Translations under genes and position numbers: made by a program
In this document: positions 36,080 to 43,446 of the stretch, piece by piece
Layout: each line of letters starts with the position of its first letter
Position numbering within the stretch: the stretch's first letter is position 1
The notes under the pieces: generated by a model
The model's database searches: none
The model's input: only the letters and a program-made list of their open reading frames with translations
Told to the model about the DNA's origin: nothing
From: Microbacterium sp. LWH11-1.2
GTDB lineage: Bacteria > Actinomycetota > Actinomycetes > Actinomycetales > Microbacteriaceae
NCBI RefSeq assembly: GCF_038397745.1
Contig: NZ_CP151636.1
Location: 4,030,001 to 4,094,000, forward strand
Direction of reading: 5' to 3'
DNA: 64,000 nucleotides

Positions 36080-37537
36080 TTGGAACTCAGAGACTACGTG
36101 CGCATTCTGCGCGCGCACTGGATCGTGATCATCGTCGCCACGATCATCGGAGCCGCCGCGGCCTTCGGGTGGAGCGCCATCCAGCCTCGCGTGTACTCGG
36201 CCGACACGACCGGCATCGTCACCGCGGTCGGCGGCGACGGTACGAGCGGCAGCGCCCTCGTGGGCAACCAGCTCGCCCAGAGCCGGGTGAAGTCGTACCT
36301 GAACCTGGGCTCGTGGCGCGCCGTCGCCGAGCACGCGATCGACGAGCTCGACCTCGACACCTCCCCCGACGTCCTCGTCAACCACGTCACGGTGACGAAC
36401 CCCGTCGACACGACGGCGCTGAAGGTGACCGCGACGGGTTCGACGCCCGAGTCCGCGCAGGCGCTCGCTCAGGCCTGGCTCGACGGCATGGCGATCGAGA
36501 TCGAGAAGCTCGAGGGAGGGACGACGACGTCCCCCGCCGCGATCTCGCTCATGGTGGGCGATTCCGCGCGGCTCCCCTCTGCGCCCTCGTCTCCGAACAC
36601 CCGCCTGAACCTCATCATCGGCGCCCTCGTCGGCCTCGCCCTCGGGCTCGTGTACGCGTTCGTGCGCCACACGGTAGACCGTCGGGTCCGGCACCCGCGC
36701 GACATCGAGCGCGAGACCGGCGTCTCGGTCATCGGCACGCTCCCGCTCGAGAAGTCGATGTCCGACGAGCGCCAGGTGATCGACTTCTCGCTGGAGTCGC
36801 AGCACGGCGTCTCGCACCACACGATCGAATCGATGCGCGAGCTGCGCACGAATCTGCAGTTCATCGACGTCGACAACCCGCCGCGCGTCATCGTCGTCAC
36901 CAGCTCGGTGCCCGGCGACGGCAAGTCGACCGTGTCGGTCAACCTCGCCTCGAGCCTCGCCGCCGCGGGCCAGTGGGCGATCCTCATCGACTGCGATCTG
37001 CGTCGCCCGGTCATCGCCGACATCTTCGGGATGTCCAAGGATGTCGGCCTCACCGACGTTCTCGCCGGGCGCGCCGACCTGCAGGATGTCGCGCACCGCC
37101 CGTCGCGCGACGTGCCGCTGGCCGTCGTGGGGGCGGGGCGCATCCCGCCGAACCCGAGCGAGCTGCTCGGCTCGCACCGCATGCGCGACTTCCTGGCGGA
37201 GATCAGCAAGTCCGCGATCGTGATCCTCGACTCCCCTCCGGTACTGCCGGTCACGGATGCCGCCGTGCTCGCGGCCGGCGCGGACGGCGTGCTGATCGTC
37301 GTGTCGTCGGGGAAGACCACCTTCGACATGCTGCAGCGTGCCATCGAGAACATCACCCGCACCACGGGTCGCGTGCTCGGCGTCGTCCTGAACCGCGTCC
37401 CCCGCAAGGGAGCCGAGTCGGCGTACTACGGCCGCGAGTACTACGGCGCGTACGAGCGGTACGCACAGAAGGAAGAGGACACCGAGGCGGATACCCCGGA
37501 GCCGGGCGTGCGTCGTCGCGGAGCCGCTCAGGTCTGA
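36080..37537 (+). CDS. Polysaccharide co-polymerase / BY-type tyrosine kinase
   Basis: 485 residues, Wzz and kinase parts fused. Wzz domain with two spans (about 13-35 and 175-195); kinase domain with Walker A TSSVPGDGKSTVSVNLA, Walker A' AILIDCDLRRP, Walker B VILDSPP, and a Tyr-rich tail (AYYGREYYGAYERYAQ), the usual autophosphorylation cluster. Controls chain length and export of the surface glycan. The start is TTG at 36080 (MELRDYVRILRAHW), supported by the ribosome binding site and by the same beginning in two further copies at 62134 and 63610. Its end overlaps the convergent gene by 10 nt. Confidence 0.94.
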   Translation: MELRDYVRILRAHWIVIIVATIIGAAAAFGWSAIQPRVYSADTTGIVTAVGGDGTSGSALVGNQLAQSRVKSYLNLGSWRAVAEHAIDELDLDTSPDVLVNHVTVTNPVDTTALKVTATGSTPESAQALAQAWLDGMAIEIEKLEGGTTTSPAAISLMVGDSARLPSAPSSPNTRLNLIIGALVGLALGLVYAFVRHTVDRRVRHPRDIERETGVSVIGTLPLEKSMSDERQVIDFSLESQHGVSHHTIESMRELRTNLQFIDVDNPPRVIVVTSSVPGDGKSTVSVNLASSLAAAGQWAILIDCDLRRPVIADIFGMSKDVGLTDVLAGRADLQDVAHRPSRDVPLAVVGAGRIPPNPSELLGSHRMRDFLAEISKSAIVILDSPPVLPVTDAAVLAAGADGVLIVVSSGKTTFDMLQRAIENITRTTGRVLGVVLNRVPRKGAESAYYGREYYGAYERYAQKEEDTEADTPEPGVRRRGAAQV

Positions 37538-38616
37538 GTCGTCGGCGCCTGCAGGAGCCCGTCCTCGACCAGCTCCTGGAGAGCTGCCTGCACGATCGAG
37601 CGCGCGTCGCCGGTCTCGGGCTCGCCGTGCGCGCTGACGACCGCCTCGACGATCTCCGCGAGGGTGTGGCCGTGCGCCGCCGCCCACAGGGACGGCCCGA
37701 TGCCGTCGAGCACGTGGACCTGTCCTCCCGTCGGCGTCCGCTGCAGGATCGCGATGCGACCGTCGAGGCCGAGCTCGTCGGCCGTCGCCGCGCGCGCGAA
37801 CGCGTCGGTGCGCGTCGGCGCGGCATCGGATGCCATCGGACGGGGTGAGACCGCGTCCACCGGGCGGAGCTCGGTGCGCAGCAGACGCTCGATGATCGGA
37901 TCGATATCGGCGACCTCGCGATACCGCAGCCGCACAGCGCCGCCGGTGGCCTCGAGAAGGGCCGCGATCCGCTGCAGCGGGGCCTCTCCGTCGCACAGGT
38001 AGCTGGTCTGGGGTCCGAGCAGCTCGAGGGCCTCCGCGACGTCGAGCTCCTCGAGCGACGGCTGCTCAGGGCCGTCCGCTGACCGATCGATCACGACGAT
38101 CTTCGCGACGCGCAGCGAGGACGGGAGCGGACGCCCTCCGTCGAGACTCGACAGCGCCACCTGCGCCTTATGGGTCGAGTGCGCCTCGATGATCGACAGC
38201 GGCTTCCGATACGGTTCGACACCGCCGTCGGGGGCGATCGCGATCGTCTCATCGCTCACATACGCGTACCGCCGGGACAGGTGCCGTGCAGCCGTGGTCT
38301 TGCCTGTGCCCGACGGCGCGCTGAGCACGACGACGCGACCGCTCTCGTCGGCGAGGCCGGCCGCGTGCAGCATCCACACCGGATCGGCGCGACGGTGCGC
38401 GAGGGCGGCGATCGTCACGTCGGTCGAGAGCATCGAGAGCGCTGCGTCGTCTTCGAGTCCGTCACGCACCGCGACGATCACGTCCGGCGTCCGAGCTCCC
38501 TCGTACCAGGCATCCGCCCATGCCTCATGGGCACGGATCCGGAACTCCGCATCACGACTCGAGACATCGACATCGACGACGGCACCGACCGCGCTGACGA
38601 GAAAGCGATCAGGCAT
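37528..38616 (-). CDS. HPr-kinase-like ATPase fused to a PqqD-like domain
   Basis: 362 residues. N-terminal half resembles HprK-related proteins: PVWMLHAAGLADESGRVVVLSAPSGTGKTTAARHLSRRYAYVSDETIAI, i.e. a Walker A (GTGKTT) followed closely by an acidic YVSDE. The C-terminal 90 residues (ELGLDGRIAILQRTPTGGQVHVLDGIGPSLWAAAHGHTLAEIVEAV...LVEDGLL) have the PqqD layout, a domain that binds precursor peptides in RiPP pathways. Related HprK/PqqD sets are found in exopolysaccharide loci of other bacteria, with unknown substrate. ATG has TAGGCT 6 nt upstream. Confidence 0.82.
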   Translation of the reverse strand: MPDRFLVSAVGAVVDVDVSSRDAEFRIRAHEAWADAWYEGARTPDVIVAVRDGLEDDAALSMLSTDVTIAALAHRRADPVWMLHAAGLADESGRVVVLSAPSGTGKTTAARHLSRRYAYVSDETIAIAPDGGVEPYRKPLSIIEAHSTHKAQVALSSLDGGRPLPSSLRVAKIVVIDRSADGPEQPSLEELDVAEALELLGPQTSYLCDGEAPLQRIAALLEATGGAVRLRYREVADIDPIIERLLRTELRPVDAVSPRPMASDAAPTRTDAFARAATADELGLDGRIAILQRTPTGGQVHVLDGIGPSLWAAAHGHTLAEIVEAVVSAHGEPETGDARSIVQAALQELVEDGLLQAPTTQT

Positions 38617-38942
38617 GGGAACAGCCTATCGACCGGGATGGAGCCCTCATCGAACGCACGAAAGAACACATCGCGCGCATTTAACGAACAATCTGCGCGG
38701 TGTTCTTCACTTCGATGTTCGAATTCCGCTGCTCGTCATAGCGTGACGGTATCCAGGACAGGGGAATCCTCGCGAGAAGAAATCCTCTGACTCCAGAAGA
38801 AAAGCGGAGTAACGGTCACCGCGACGGTCTTCGAGACGGTAGCGTATCGACCACGCGAAGCCAGAGTGCGGGTCGATCTGAGGGGGTCGACGAGCACGGA
38901 TCAGTCTGGCGCGCGTTCATTCGGCGCACGGAAGGGTGATGC
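38617..38942. promoter_or_regulatory. 326-nt AT-rich divergent intergenic region with a dyad
   Basis: No gene seen. It is clearly richer in A+T than its surroundings. An imperfect inverted repeat spans 38662-38707: AAGAACAC pairs with GTGTTCTT and, inside it, CGCGCA with TGCGCG, around TTAACGAACAATC. GGAAGG precedes the regulator start at 38943. The dyad is a candidate binding site for the AraC-type regulator encoded next. Confidence 0.5.
38623..38628 (-). promoter_or_regulatory. -10 box, leaderless HprK/PqqD promoter
   Basis: TAGGCT on the minus strand, 6 nt before the ATG at 38614-38616. Confidence 0.55.
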
Positions 38943-39839
38943 GTGGATCTCGGCAACGTGAGGGAGATCGGTCCGCAGGAGCTGATCGATCACGGCATCC
39001 GGCCGGTCGGTGACCGGGCCTCCCTGCGTGCTCGGGAACGGACTCCCGGCTCCGTCATCCTGCTGACCATGAGCGGCACGTCGAGCGAGGTCGCGATCGA
39101 CACGCTGACCGCTCACCCGGAGCACGCGGTCTTCGCCTTCATCCAGGCCGAGGCCCTCTGGTCGAGGATGCAGGACGAGCCGTGGCTGCAGATCGAGAAC
39201 GGCATGGTGATCGCCGCTCCCGGCCTCACGCGCGGATTGCGCTGTCAGGGCGCGTGGAGCGCGACCGTCGCACTGGTGCCCCGCACGGCGATGGCGTCGT
39301 TCGTCTCGACCCTGCCGACCGACGCCCGGATCTTCCCCGAACGTCGCCTGCTCGACCGGGCGATGCAGGACTTCGTCGAGGGGCTGCTGGATGCCGACGA
39401 GCGGGCGACCGCGATCGAGCGCTACGCGGTCGAGCAGCTGGTCGTGGAGATGGGCGGCGCGATCCTCCTGGACCGGGTCGGCGCCGTCTCGGGTCAGGGC
39501 TCGCCGCGCGCTGTGCTGCGCGACCGTGCGATCGCAGTGATCGCCCAGCAGTGCGGGGATCCGAGCCTGACGCCGACGCAGGTCGCCCGCGAGGTGCAGT
39601 CCTCGCTCCGTCAGCTGCAGCTGGTCTTCGCCGAGGCCGAGAACAGCGTCGCCGGCGAGATCCGCCGCCAGCGCGCACGCCTCGCGCGCTCGCTGCTCGT
39701 CGACAGCCGCTACGACGTGCTGAGCATCGAACAGATCGCGCAGCGCTCCGGGTTCCAGTCGCCGATGAGCCTGCGCCGGGCCCTCGACGAGGCTTACCGG
39801 GCGACGCCGCGCGCCCTCCGCGCACGTCGTCGCGCATAG
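38943..39839 (+). CDS. AraC-type transcriptional regulator
   Basis: 298 residues. The N-terminal 170 residues form an AraC-binding-like sensor region (weak match, FeaR-like in feel). The C-terminal 100 are an AraC double HTH: RDRAIAVIAQQCGDPSLTPTQVAREVQSSLRQLQLVFAE and SRYDVLSIEQIAQRSGFQSPMSLRRALDEAYRATP. GTG start with GGAAGG 7-8 nt upstream. It most likely controls the Tat-exported protein gene downstream and/or the divergent HprK/PqqD gene. Effector unknown. Confidence 0.85.
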   Translation: MDLGNVREIGPQELIDHGIRPVGDRASLRARERTPGSVILLTMSGTSSEVAIDTLTAHPEHAVFAFIQAEALWSRMQDEPWLQIENGMVIAAPGLTRGLRCQGAWSATVALVPRTAMASFVSTLPTDARIFPERRLLDRAMQDFVEGLLDADERATAIERYAVEQLVVEMGGAILLDRVGAVSGQGSPRAVLRDRAIAVIAQQCGDPSLTPTQVAREVQSSLRQLQLVFAEAENSVAGEIRRQRARLARSLLVDSRYDVLSIEQIAQRSGFQSPMSLRRALDEAYRATPRALRARRRA

Positions 39840-39975
39840 CTCGAAATCGGTCTTTTCGCTCAGATCGCGCAGGTTCGGCGCACAATGCGCTGACTTCCTC
39901 CATTCGATGTTCTCGGCCGTTCTCCCCCGCCTACGTTGATGCCTACGAAGAGGCTCCTGGGGGATGCAGACGAAC

Positions 39976-39995
39976 GTGTCGCCTCTTCGCGACAC
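39976..39995 (+). promoter_or_regulatory. Hairpin in the leader of the Tat-exported protein
   Basis: GTGTCGC, loop CTCTTC, GCGACAC in the presumed 5' leader, 41 nt before the GTG at 40037. The candidate -10 TACGTT lies near 39933. Confidence 0.4.
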
Positions 39996-40036
39996 AACGG
40001 GGAACCGTATCTGCATCTATGAGGGAGGGCACTCAC

Positions 40037-40540
40037 GTGACCGAAGAAATCCAGAAGAACAGCGGCTTCTCGCGCCGCACCGTCGTCAAGGGCGCCGCAT
40101 GGTCGGTGCCGGTGATCGCGGCTGCCGTCGCCACGCCGCTCGCCGCGGCATCCGGCGGAGACATCGGAGCCTTCGCGCTCGACGGCTCCTGTGGAGTCCT
40201 CGGCGTCCTGGGCCCTGGGTTCACGCTCGAAGCCAGTGCCACCGAGCCGATCCCGGCGGGTACCACGGTCACCATCACCGGTGGCGGCATCGCCAACATC
40301 GGTGTCTTCAGCGTCACGGGCGGCACGGCTGCCGTCAACGTCCTGTCGCCCACGAGCACCCAGATCGTCCTGAGCGCTCCGGTCCCGGCCGGCGGCACCA
40401 TCGCCTTCCGCACCACGCTTTCGATCTCGGTCGCGTTCACGCTGAACGCGACGACCACGCTCCCCGCCGGTTACACCGGCACCGGTGGCAAGCCTGCCGG
40501 CTCGGTGAGCTCGACCCTCATCCTCTGCTCGGCCACCTGA
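40037..40540 (+). CDS. Tat-exported small two-cysteine surface protein
   Basis: 167 residues, no known family. N-terminus has a twin-arginine signal, SRRTVVKGAAWSVPVIAAAVATPLAAASGG (S-R-R at 12-14, cleavage likely after the Ala run near 38). The mature part is Ala/Thr/Gly/Val-rich beta-like sequence resembling a bacterial Ig-type surface domain, with just two cysteines (Cys-52 and Cys-164) at its ends, which could form a disulfide. GTG at 40037 follows GAGGGAGGGC by 6-7 nt; an in-frame ATG 18 nt earlier overlaps that ribosome binding site. An AraC regulator precedes and a thiol-redox membrane protein follows. Confidence 0.82.
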   Translation: MTEEIQKNSGFSRRTVVKGAAWSVPVIAAAVATPLAAASGGDIGAFALDGSCGVLGVLGPGFTLEASATEPIPAGTTVTITGGGIANIGVFSVTGGTAAVNVLSPTSTQIVLSAPVPAGGTIAFRTTLSISVAFTLNATTTLPAGYTGTGGKPAGSVSSTLILCSAT

Positions 40541-40573
40541 TCGGGCACCAGAGGATCTGAGAAGTCAGACCAC

Positions 40574-40609
40574 CAGAGCGGCCGTATCCTTCGGGGTCCG
40601 GCCGCTCTG
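40574..40609. terminator. Terminator after the Tat-exported protein gene
   Basis: 11-bp GC-rich stem CAGAGCGGCCG with its complement around a 14-nt loop, 33 nt after the stop codon. Confidence 0.7.
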
Positions 40610-40630
40610 CTGATCCGCCAAGATGAAGTC

Positions 40631-41623
40631 ATGCACGCATTCGTCGTCCCCCTGACGGTGTTCCTCGCCGTGGTGTTCGCCGTGAGCGCCCTCGGCAAGC
40701 TCCGGTCCACCGACCGCGGGAGCGCGTCGTTCGCCGCCCTGCAGATCCCGGTACGCCACCCGGATGCCGCTGCCGTCGCCCTGATCGCTGCGGAAGCCGT
40801 GGTCGCCGTCGGACTCGTCTCCACCGGGGGATGGCTCTTCGTCGGCTTCGCCGGGGCCGCGCTCGTTCTCACGGCCGGTCTCCTCTTCGTCGTCGTCCGG
40901 GCGCACCGGAAGGGCGCCACCGATGACTGCGGATGCTTCGGCGAGTGGATCCCGTCCGCGATCGGTCCGCGACTGATCCTGCGCAACGTGATGCTGACCA
41001 TCGCGGCCTCCGCCGTGCTGGCGTCGTCGATCCTCGTTCAGGCGCTCCTCGGTGGGCCCGTCGGGGTGCCGCTCGCCCTCTCGTCGCCGTCGTCGGTCGT
41101 GCCGGCGGTCGGAGCGCTCGCGGCCGCGGCGCTGATCGCGGTGGCCACCTGGGCGACCGTCCGCGCCTCCACGACGACCCCGGCTGCCTCATCGCCCGCT
41201 GACCGCGGAGCGGGTGCGGTCGTCGTGCCGGAGACGGGCGAGATCGTCGATCTGCTCGCCGCAGGCTCCCGCGCCCGCCTGCTGGTGTTCGTCTCGCCGG
41301 GCTGCCACGCCTGCGAGACCGCTCTGACGGCCCTCACAGCGGCCGAAGACGACCTGAACGGGCTCGTCGACCTCTACGTCGTGCAGAGGGCCGCGTCGGG
41401 GGCTGCGGGCACCGACTCCGCCCACGCCCTCCCCCGGGCCGCGCGCTTCGCGCTCGACGTCGGCGGATCGCTGAGCGCGAGTCTGGGCACAGGCCGGGCG
41501 ACCCCGGTGGCCGCCCTGATCGGCACCGACGGGCTGCAGGCCGGTCCCCTCGCGGTCGGCAGCGACGAGACGGCGCTGCTCATCGACAGCATCCGCGCCC
41601 TCGCGACCGCCCCGCCGGCGTGA
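40631..41623 (+). CDS. MauE/DoxX-type membrane protein with thioredoxin-like domain
   Basis: 330 residues. Four spans of MauE type with the DCGCFGE motif (Cys-100, Cys-102), a fifth span near 152-178, then a thioredoxin-like exported domain with LVFVSPGCHACET (CxxC at 225-228). MauE proteins supply disulfides to exported partners in methylamine dehydrogenase maturation, and this fusion is expected to be a membrane thiol oxidase/isomerase. It follows the two-cysteine Tat protein, a plausible client. ATG lies 7 nt after the weak hexamer CAAGAT. Confidence 0.85.
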   Translation: MHAFVVPLTVFLAVVFAVSALGKLRSTDRGSASFAALQIPVRHPDAAAVALIAAEAVVAVGLVSTGGWLFVGFAGAALVLTAGLLFVVVRAHRKGATDDCGCFGEWIPSAIGPRLILRNVMLTIAASAVLASSILVQALLGGPVGVPLALSSPSSVVPAVGALAAAALIAVATWATVRASTTTPAASSPADRGAGAVVVPETGEIVDLLAAGSRARLLVFVSPGCHACETALTALTAAEDDLNGLVDLYVVQRAASGAAGTDSAHALPRAARFALDVGGSLSASLGTGRATPVAALIGTDGLQAGPLAVGSDETALLIDSIRALATAPPA

Positions 41624-41635
41624 GCCGCCGCGGGT

Positions 41636-42706
41636 CTACGCCGTGCGGCGGATCGCCTTCGGTCGACCCGTGAGCCAGCCCATGACCCATTCGACGGGCC
41701 CGGTGCCGACGAAGCGCCACCACAGCCATCCGATGAGGATCATGCCGGGCACGATGACGAGCCAGCCCGGATAGAAGTTCTCGGCAGGACGACCGTAGGC
41801 GTTGTTCCAGAGCGCGATGAGCCCGACGTGCAGCAGGTAGAGCGAGAGCGCGACCTGGCCGCAGGCGCGGAGCGGGACGAAGATCGCGCCCCAGACGCGC
41901 TGCGCGCGCTCCCGACGGACGGTCGCCGCGAGGACCACGCAGACGTAGACGGCGAAGACGAGACCGAAGTCCTTGAGGGTGTCGAGGTAGTCGCCCGACT
42001 GCACCGTGCCGAGACGCTGGCCGACACCCCAGGCCAGGTATGCCAGCGGCGCCGCCGCAGCGAGCACCCAGAGCAGGCGATCCCGCTTGAGGCCGTGACG
42101 GATGAGCAGCGCGCCGATGAGGAACATCGGCAGCAGGTTGACGACCCGATACTGGGGGCCGAGGAACAGCCAGGTCATGACCTCTCGCACCGGGTCGCCG
42201 CTCGTGTAGGCCCACACCCAGGTGCGGGCGAGGGCGAGCAGGGGCTGGCTCACGACGAGGATCACGACGGTCACCGCGATCACGACGGGCGTACGGGCGA
42301 GCAGGATCGGCGCCCCGATGATGATGAGCAGACCGAGGTAGGCGAGCACCACGGCCACCCACGAGCCCCAGGAGGCCATCCAGACGCCCAGGACGACGAG
42401 GAAGAGGCCCCGGAGCGTCTGCTGGAGCAGCGTCGTCCCCACGCGTCCTCCGCGCCGCCACACCAGCTCCGCCGACATCCCCATCACGAGCGCGAACAGG
42501 GGCGACGCGACGTCGCTGAAGTTCGCCGTGATGAACTTGACGGCCCACGGGGCGTTCGGCACGAAGGATGCCGCGTGGGCGATGAGCATCGCGATGATCG
42601 CGAAGCCGCGCAGGACATCAGGAATGAGAAGGCGACTCGGTGCAGACCGGAGCCGCGCGCGGGCCTCCGGCGCGTGCGTCGCCGCACTCGCAGAATATTG
42701 GTCCAT
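41636..42706 (-). CDS. Multi-span acyltransferase (DUF1624/DUF418 type)
   Basis: 356 residues, about ten spans. Start IPDVLRGFAIIAMLIAHAASFVP and SPLFALVMGMSAELVWRRGG fit heparan-alpha-glucosaminide N-acetyltransferase-like (DUF1624) and DUF418 proteins; the end (GQVALSLYLLHVGLIALWN) fits DUF418. A role in acylating a surface sugar is reasonable in this location. ATG at 42706 has TACTGT 6 nt upstream. Converges on the MauE gene with a 12-nt gap. Confidence 0.8.
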   Translation of the reverse strand: MDQYSASAATHAPEARARLRSAPSRLLIPDVLRGFAIIAMLIAHAASFVPNAPWAVKFITANFSDVASPLFALVMGMSAELVWRRGGRVGTTLLQQTLRGLFLVVLGVWMASWGSWVAVVLAYLGLLIIIGAPILLARTPVVIAVTVVILVVSQPLLALARTWVWAYTSGDPVREVMTWLFLGPQYRVVNLLPMFLIGALLIRHGLKRDRLLWVLAAAAPLAYLAWGVGQRLGTVQSGDYLDTLKDFGLVFAVYVCVVLAATVRRERAQRVWGAIFVPLRACGQVALSLYLLHVGLIALWNNAYGRPAENFYPGWLVIVPGMILIGWLWWRFVGTGPVEWVMGWLTGRPKAIRRTA

Positions 42707-42712
42707 TCCCTG

Positions 42713-42718
42713 ACAGTA
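42713..42718 (-). promoter_or_regulatory. -10 box, leaderless acyltransferase promoter
   Basis: TACTGT on the minus strand, 6 nt before the ATG at 42704-42706. Confidence 0.5.
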
Positions 42719-42755
42719 TTGGCTGGACCCCCGTGCGCGCGACCTGGAGACCGAG

Positions 42756-43436
42756 ATGACGACCGCAGAATCCCCTGCTCCTCGTCGCCGCAGAATCGGC
42801 GGAGTGTGGATCAACGTCGCGCTCGCGCTGGCGCTCACGGCCATCATCGTCGCGTTCCTCGGGCAGCCCTCGTCCGGGTCGATGTCTCCGACGCTCGAGC
42901 CCGGCGATCGGATCGTCGTGAACAGGCTCGCGTTCCTCGGCTCCGACCCCGCTCCCGGCGACATCGTCGTGTTCCGGCCCGACGACAGCTGGGGCGAGAA
43001 GCCCGCCGCCGGCAACTGGGCGACCGGAGCGCTGCAGTGGATCGGCGAGACCACCGGCATCCGCCCCTATGTGCTCGTGAAGAGGGTCATCGCGGGCGAG
43101 GGGCAGACGGTCGAGTGCTGCGATGCCGAGGGGCGGGTCCTCGTCGACGGCGAGCCGCTCGACGAGCCCTACGTCGTGAAGGACCTGCCGTTCGTCAGCG
43201 GCGAGCTCGACTGCGACACCACACCCCTGTCGACGCGGTGCTTCGCCGAGGTGACGGTGCCTGAGAATTCGTACCTGGTGCTGGGCGACAACAGGGCGAA
43301 TTCCGCGGATTCCGTGTTCCTGTGCCGCGGTGTCGCCGACCCGGACGACGGATGCTGGCGCTGGATGCAGCGGGACTCGGTGTTCGGCAAGGCCGGGCCG
43401 ATCCTCTGGCCCGTGTCGCGCTGGGGCGGACCGTAG
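42756..43436 (+). CDS. lepB: Signal peptidase I
   Basis: 226 residues. N-terminal span (18-35), then the nucleophile Ser-42 in SGSMSPTL and the general-base Lys-109 in VLVKRVIAGEG, and LGDNRANSADSVF box E. A long loop rich in cysteines (VECCDAEG, ELDCDTTPLSTRC, FLCRGV, DGCW) is unusual. Located among export and glycan genes, it may serve their products in addition to or instead of the housekeeping enzyme. GGAG lies 8 nt before ATG. Confidence 0.93.
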   Translation: MTTAESPAPRRRRIGGVWINVALALALTAIIVAFLGQPSSGSMSPTLEPGDRIVVNRLAFLGSDPAPGDIVVFRPDDSWGEKPAAGNWATGALQWIGETTGIRPYVLVKRVIAGEGQTVECCDAEGRVLVDGEPLDEPYVVKDLPFVSGELDCDTTPLSTRCFAEVTVPENSYLVLGDNRANSADSVFLCRGVADPDDGCWRWMQRDSVFGKAGPILWPVSRWGGP

Positions 43437-43446
43437 GCGCTGCAGA

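Noticed and set aside
37528..37537. Ten-nt tail-to-tail overlap of the BY-kinase and HprK/PqqD genes as an annotation error
   Set aside because: Both C-termini are supported by domain ends (tyrosine tail; PqqD end), so the overlap is real though unremarkable.
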